Both the position numbers and the translations under genes were made by a program. Shown here one piece after another: positions 30,002-33,614 of a DNA stretch of 33,614 bases (within the stretch, counting starts at the first letter, position 1; each line of letters opens with the position of its first letter). Source of the stretch: Actinomycetota bacterium (lineage in GTDB: Bacteria; Actinomycetota; Acidimicrobiia; Acidimicrobiales; CADCSY01); the NCBI GenBank assembly GCA_004366205.1, contig SIRW01000067.1, positions 1 through 33,614 on the forward strand, written 5' to 3'. The notes under the pieces were generated by a model that had not been told where the DNA came from, made no database searches, and saw only the letters and a list, made by a program, of their open reading frames with translations.

Positions 30002-31917
30002 TGGCGCCAGGTGCCCGACGAACGGGGTGGGGGCCGGGGCAGGGGCGGCAGGCGGCGGCTCGATCCGGTGGGCCTGAGGTGGCGCCGGGCGTGCGGACCC
30101 TGGTGGTGTGGTGCCCCGACTGGCCGGTGGTGGCCGCCGGTGTGGCGGCGGGCGAGGCCGCCGCCGTGGTGCATGCCAACCGGGTCGTCGCCGCCTCGGC
30201 GGCAGCCCGGGCCGAGGGCGTCGCCCGGGGGCTGCGCCGGCGGGAGGCCCAGGGGCGGTGCCCCGGCCTCACCGTGCTCGCTTCCGATCCGCTTCGTGCC
30301 GCCCGGGCCTTCGAGCCGGTGGCGGCGGCCGTGGCCACCCTCACCCCCCGGGTCGAGATCGTGCGCCCCGGCCTGCTGGCGTTCCCCACCCGCGGCCCCT
30401 CCCGCTACTTCGGCGGCGACGAGGCGCTGGCCACGCGGGTGATCGCCGTCGTCGACGGCGCCCTGGACGCCCAGGGCCTCGCCAGCGCCTGCCGGGTGGG
30501 CGTGGCCGACGGCCCGTTCGCCGCCACCCTCGCCGCCCGGGCCACCCTCGACCCCGGGGTCGGTGGCGGTGCCGGTGCCGGGGGCGGTGCCAGTGGCGGT
30601 GGCGCCGCCCGCACGCTCGTCGTGGCGCCGGGCGCCACCCCCATGTTCCTCGCCCCGCTCCCCGTCACCGCCCTCGGCAGCGCGCTCGACGGCGGCACCG
30701 ACGGCAGCGGGCTGGTGAGCCTGCTGCGCCGGCTGGGGATCACCACGCTGGGTGCCCTCGCCGCCCTGCCGGCTGCCGACGTCCTCGCCCGTTTCGGCCC
30801 CATGGGTGCGCGCGCCCACCGGCTCGCTCGGGGCGAGGACGAGCGTCCGCCGGCCGTCCGGGAGGTGCCGCCCGACCTCATGGTGGCGGCTGAGCTCGAC
30901 CCGCCGGCCGAACGGGTCGATGCCGCTGCCTTCGTGGCCAAGACCCTGGCCGACGACCTGCACGAGCGGCTGACCGCCCGGGGTCTGGCCTGCGCCCGGG
31001 TGCTGGTCGAGGCCGAGACCGAGCACGGCGAAGGGCTGTCACGGCTGTGGCGGCACGAGGGTGCGCTCACCAGCCGGGCGCTGGCCGAACGGGTGCGCTG
31101 GCAGCTCGAGGGCTGGCTCACCGGCCCCGTCGGCGGGTCGGGCTGGGCGGGGCGGCCCAGCGGTGGGATCACTCTGCTGCGGCTCGTGCCCGACGAGGTG
31201 ACGGCCGCGCGGGGCCGCCAGCTCGGCTTCTGGGGTGGTGCCACCGAGGCGGCCGAGCGCGCCGCTCGGGCCGTCGCCCGCCTCGAGGGACTCCTGGGCC
31301 CCGACGCCGTGCGGATCCCCCGGCCCCGGGGCGGCCGGGGCCCCGGTGAGGGCGTCGTGCTCGTCCCCTGGTCCACCGCCGAGCCCCTCCCCCCACACAC
31401 ACCGACTCCTTCCGCGGCGCGTTTTATCGATTCACCCACCGAATCGTCCACCGAATCGTCCACCGAATCGTCCACCGAATCGTCCACCGAATCGGTCACC
31501 GAATCGGTCACCGAATCGATAAAACGCGCCGCGGGGGGAGTGGGTGCAGGGGTCGGTGGCGGGCTGGGGTGCCGGGGCGGGTGGATGGCGGTGCCGTGGC
31601 CGGGGCGGTTGCCGCCGCCGGCGCCGGCGGTCGTCCACCGCGATCCACCGGCGGCCGAGGTGGTCGACGCCGCCGGGCGACCCGTCGGGGTCACCGGCCG
31701 GGGTGAGGTGACCGCTCCGCCCGCTCGGGTGTCGATCGGTGGGGCGGCGTGGATCGACGTCGCCGACTGGGCCGGCCCCTGGCCTGCCGACGAGCGGTGG
31801 TGGGACCCGCCCGCCCACCGCCGCCGGGCCCGGGTGCAGGTGGTGACGGCGTCGGGCGTCGCCCACCTCCTCGCCCGGGAGGCCGGTCGTTGGCGGGTCG
31901 AGGCGACCTACGACTGA
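30001..31917 (+). CDS. imuB: ImuB: catalytically inactive Y-family polymerase with in-frame repeat insertion
   Basis: A 638-residue Y-family polymerase homologue of the ImuA'/ImuB/DnaE2 mutasome. The palm begins VRTLVVWCPDWPVVAAGVA, where active enzymes have D-x-D; the later catalytic SxDE motif is missing (VEIVRPGLLAFPTRG), so it should not polymerise DNA. Helix-hairpin-helix (LRRLGITTLGALAALPAADV) and little-finger regions follow, and the typical ImuB C-terminus (VADWAGPWPADERWWDPPAHRR, here in two parts) ends it. Two low-complexity insertions are visible: Gly/Ala at about 187-202, and the palindromic repeat element at about 471-512, which adds repeated TESS/TESV. ATG at 30001 shares a base with the imuA' stop; GTG at 30091 is an alternative. 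Its last 10 nt overlap the convergent kinase gene. Confidence 0.9.
   Translation: MAPGARRTGWGPGQGRQAAARSGGPEVAPGVRTLVVWCPDWPVVAAGVAAGEAAAVVHANRVVAASAAARAEGVARGLRRREAQGRCPGLTVLASDPLRAARAFEPVAAAVATLTPRVEIVRPGLLAFPTRGPSRYFGGDEALATRVIAVVDGALDAQGLASACRVGVADGPFAATLAARATLDPGVGGGAGAGGGASGGGAARTLVVAPGATPMFLAPLPVTALGSALDGGTDGSGLVSLLRRLGITTLGALAALPAADVLARFGPMGARAHRLARGEDERPPAVREVPPDLMVAAELDPPAERVDAAAFVAKTLADDLHERLTARGLACARVLVEAETEHGEGLSRLWRHEGALTSRALAERVRWQLEGWLTGPVGGSGWAGRPSGGITLLRLVPDEVTAARGRQLGFWGGATEAAERAARAVARLEGLLGPDAVRIPRPRGGRGPGEGVVLVPWSTAEPLPPHTPTPSAARFIDSPTESSTESSTESSTESSTESVTESVTESIKRAAGGVGAGVGGGLGCRGGWMAVPWPGRLPPPAPAVVHRDPPAAEVVDAAGRPVGVTGRGEVTAPPARVSIGGAAWIDVADWAGPWPADERWWDPPAHRRRARVQVVTASGVAHLLAREAGRWRVEATYD
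31406..31540. repeat. Palindromic element with 22-bp perfect inverted repeats around 12-bp tandem repeats, inside imuB
   Basis: Arms 31412-31433 and 31513-31534 are perfect reverse complements (core GCGCGTTTTATCGATTC). The pairing extends outward through CTCC (31406-31409) and GGAG (31537-31540), with two T/G positions between that would be G-U pairs in RNA. The 79 bp between the arms are ACCCACC plus six 12-bp units (31441-31512): four GAATCGTCCACC and two GAATCGGTCACC. The right arm itself opens with GAATCG, the start of the unit. The arms include TTTTAT/ATAAAA, unlike the surrounding very GC-rich DNA. The reading frame of imuB stays open, and both strands encode similar peptides of the form ARFIDS...SIKRAA. 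Confidence 0.95.
31441..31512 (+). repeat. Six tandem 12-bp repeats (GAATCGTCCACC / GAATCGGTCACC)
   Basis: Four identical GAATCGTCCACC copies (31441-31488) and two GAATCGGTCACC copies (31489-31512), back to back. Because 12 is a multiple of 3, copy number can change without breaking imuB; each copy adds four residues (Thr-Glu-Ser-Ser or Thr-Glu-Ser-Val in phase). Confidence 0.97.
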
Positions 31918-33383
31918 GCGCCCTCGCCCGCCTGCTCGCCGAACACGAGCGGGTCGAGCTCGTCCCAGTCCACCGTCGCCTCGAGGCCGGCCAGCACCGA
32001 GTTCAACCCCGCCGTGATCCGCCCCAGGAACACCATGTCGGCTGGCAGGTCGAGCTGGCGGGCCGTGCCCAGGCTGCCGAGCTTCACCTCGAGCAGGTCG
32101 TTCACCTGCGAGGCCGCCCACGCCCGGGTGTAGGTGAACGGCTGCGGCGCCGTGCGGGGCTCGTAGGCCCGCTTGTACCAGTCGAGCACCAAGCTCCGGT
32201 CGACGCCCCGCAGCCCCCGCAGCAGCCCGGCGTCGAGGACCGCCTGGAGGATGGTGTCGTCGTCACCCGTGCGGGCGGCATCGGCCAGGGCCCGCATCAG
32301 GCGTACCCGCTCGGCATCGAAGCGCTTCACGCACCCGAAGTCGAGGAACGTGACCGTGCCGTCCTCGTGGAACAGGTAGTTGCCCGGGTGCGGGTCGGCG
32401 TTGAAGACGTGGTGCCGGTACAGCGAGCCGAACACGAACAGGGCGATCGCCTCACCCCAGCGGTTTCGCAGCTCCACGGGCTGCTGCACAGCCGCCGACC
32501 AGCGCATGGCGTCGACGTACTCCATCGTGAGCACCCGCTCGGCCGACAGCTCGGGCACCACGGCCGGCACGTTGATGCGGGGCTCACCGGCCCACAGCTC
32601 GGCGAACATGGCCTGGTTCTCCGCCTCGATGCGATAGTCGAGCTCCTCGCCGATGCGATCGCGGATCTCCTCGACCACGGCCCGGGCGTCGACCTTGGGC
32701 ACGAGGCCGCCCAAGGCCCGCTGCACGAGCGTGACGACGAGCGAGATCAGCGCGCTGTTCGCCAGGTCGGCCTCGATGGCCTCGGCGACGCCTGGGTACT
32801 GGACCTTGACGACGAGCTCCAGCTCGTCGCCGGCGCCGTCGTCCAAACGGGCGAGGTGGACCTGACCGATCGACGCCGCCGCGATGGGCTCGGGGGAGAA
32901 CCAGTCGAAGACCGCCTCGGGTGGGGCGCCGAGCTCGGCGGTCACCACGTCCCGGACGAGCTCGAGCGGCATCGGCGGCGCGTCGGCCTGCAGCGCGGCG
33001 AGGGCGGTCCGGTACTGCTCGGGCACGAGGTCCACGTCGACGAAGCTGAGCAGCTGGCCCACCTTCATGACCGCGCCCTTCATGTCGCCCATCACGGCGG
33101 CTGTCCGCTCCGCAGCGGCGACCAGGCGCTCGTCGAGCAGGGCGTCGCGAGCCGTAGCGTCACGGTTGGCGAAGGCCCGGGCCTGGGCCGCCGCCGTGCT
33201 GGCCGCCGTCCGCAGCGCCAGGGCCGCCGGCACGGTCGTGCGTCGCACCCGGCCGGTCGGCAGCAGCCCGCTTCCGCGCCCCGCGCCCTGAGCGCGCCGG
33301 GTCCGCCCACCGCGTCGGTGGGCGCCGCCTTGCGCGCCTTCCTCGCCCCCCGCCCGGCGCCCGGACACCTCGTCGCGGCTCAC
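31908..33383 (-). CDS. ABC1/UbiB (AarF)-family atypical kinase
   Basis: A 491-residue member of the ABC1/ADCK/UbiB family of atypical kinase-like ATPases, linked in other organisms to quinone and lipid metabolism. The family's hallmark sequences are in order: KxGQ motif (MKVGQLLSFVDVD), the Ala-rich loop (IAAASIGQVHLA), the ATP-site Lys strand (LELVVKVQYPGV), EELDYRIEAENQ, the catalytic NADPHPGNYLF and metal-binding LDFGCVKRF. GTG at 33383 is an estimate: frame and coding bias hold to there, the first 50 residues are basic and low-complexity, and no ribosome-binding site is visible. The gene ends inside the convergent imuB tail (10-nt overlap). Substrate and partner are unknown. Confidence 0.9.
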   Translation of the reverse strand: MSRDEVSGRRAGGEEGAQGGAHRRGGRTRRAQGAGRGSGLLPTGRVRRTTVPAALALRTAASTAAAQARAFANRDATARDALLDERLVAAAERTAAVMGDMKGAVMKVGQLLSFVDVDLVPEQYRTALAALQADAPPMPLELVRDVVTAELGAPPEAVFDWFSPEPIAAASIGQVHLARLDDGAGDELELVVKVQYPGVAEAIEADLANSALISLVVTLVQRALGGLVPKVDARAVVEEIRDRIGEELDYRIEAENQAMFAELWAGEPRINVPAVVPELSAERVLTMEYVDAMRWSAAVQQPVELRNRWGEAIALFVFGSLYRHHVFNADPHPGNYLFHEDGTVTFLDFGCVKRFDAERVRLMRALADAARTGDDDTILQAVLDAGLLRGLRGVDRSLVLDWYKRAYEPRTAPQPFTYTRAWAASQVNDLLEVKLGSLGTARQLDLPADMVFLGRITAGLNSVLAGLEATVDWDELDPLVFGEQAGEGAQS

Positions 33384-33424
33384 CCGGTCACTCTGGCGCA
33401 CGCGGCGGGGGGGGACGAAACGGC

Positions 33425-33461
33425 GGGGAGGGGGTTGCACGGCGGACACAACCCCCACCCC
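33425..33461. repeat. Inverted repeat upstream of the ABC1 kinase gene
   Basis: GGGGAGGGGGTTG (33425-33437) pairs with CAACCCCCACCCC (33449-33461) at 12 of 13 positions around an 11-nt loop. It lies 42 bp upstream of the kinase start, in a gap with no convincing gene, and could be an operator or the terminator of a neighbouring transcript. No T-run follows it. Confidence 0.4.
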
Positions 33462-33543
33462 GAGCGTGCTCCTCGCAGGCTCGGCCGTCAATCGCCAATT
33501 CCCTCGCCCGGCGACCGCCGCCTCCGTAGCATCGGCCGACGCC

Positions 33544-33614
33544 ATGCCCGATCCGGCTCCGGCGTCCCCGCGCCTCGCACCACCCACCGGCCCGCGCCCC
33601 GCCCCCCGGCTGCT
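33544..33614 (+). CDS. Possible start of a gene running off the right edge (partial)
   Basis: An ATG at 33544 opens a frame that stays open to the window edge and gives about 23 residues rich in Pro, Ala and Arg (MPDPAPASPRLAPPTGPRP). A -10-like TAGCAT lies 11 nt before it. The composition resembles the disordered N-termini of other proteins in this window, but the piece is too short to identify and it may not be a gene. Confidence 0.3.
   Translation, partial: MPDPAPASPRLAPPTGPRPAPRL

Noticed and set aside
31441-31512. Regular repeats considered as a CRISPR array
   Set aside because: The units are 12 bp, directly adjacent and without spacers, and no cas gene is present. They are tandem repeats inside a palindrome.
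31412-31534. Palindrome considered as an intrinsic terminator
   Set aside because: It lies within the imuB frame, the loop is 79 bp, and conserved ImuB sequence continues on both sides. A terminating role cannot be excluded but is not the simplest reading.

Overview
The window is very GC-rich bacterial DNA, densely packed with genes on both strands and with strong G/C bias at third codon positions. The gene content points to an actinomycete: an HU protein with a lysine-rich tail, a CofC-type F420 enzyme, a P450, an ImuA'/ImuB pair behind an actinobacterial-type LexA box, and many starts preceded by a TAnnnT box 6-8 nt away, as in leaderless transcripts. A deep actinobacterial class such as Acidimicrobiia fits, but that is inference. 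No tRNA, rRNA, transposase, phage gene or CRISPR array was seen.

Layout. 1-3106: tail of an unknown gene, a GNAT acetyltransferase with an odd C-terminus, two overlapping bacterial-PH membrane proteins and a tiny membrane protein. 3184-5160: a hairpin, a cytochrome P450 (-), an HU gene (+) and a bidirectional terminator. 5169-12109 (-): a three-gene transporter operon made of an anchored solute-binding protein, a LivH-LivM fusion permease, and a 1019-residue MFS-LivF-LivG fusion. 12110-12455: a gap with a 13-bp-stem terminator and palindromes. 12456-15042 (-): metallophosphoesterase, ABM-like protein, CofC and PIG-L deacetylase, the last two joined by ATGA. 15071-18441 (+): gpsA and a six-hairpin glycosidase, convergent on a GH38 alpha-mannosidase (18528-21200, -) with a strong hairpin between. 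21274-24432: RpiB-like isomerase, GYD protein, a small hypothetical (-), selD, rnhB and a small acidic protein. 24461-26751 (-): an FMN hydroxy-acid dehydrogenase and a TIGR00300 (LOR/SDH, ornithine cyclodeaminase-like) protein. 26795-29071 (+): an Nfu N-domain protein, a Glu/Leu dehydrogenase and a HAD hydrolase. 29096-31917 (+): an SOS-box promoter followed by imuA'-imuB. 31908-33383 (-): an ABC1/UbiB kinase. The right edge may hold the start of another gene.

Most notable items. First, imuB carries an in-frame 123-bp element: perfect 22-bp inverted repeats around six 12-bp tandem repeats, in a linker of the protein. It behaves like a protein-coding palindromic repeat element or MITE. Second, the branched-chain-type ABC operon has its two ATPases fused to a complete MFS domain, giving an unusual hybrid architecture. 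Third, leaderless-type promoters recur across the window, including one SOS-controlled example and one 28-bp divergent promoter with overlapping -10 boxes.
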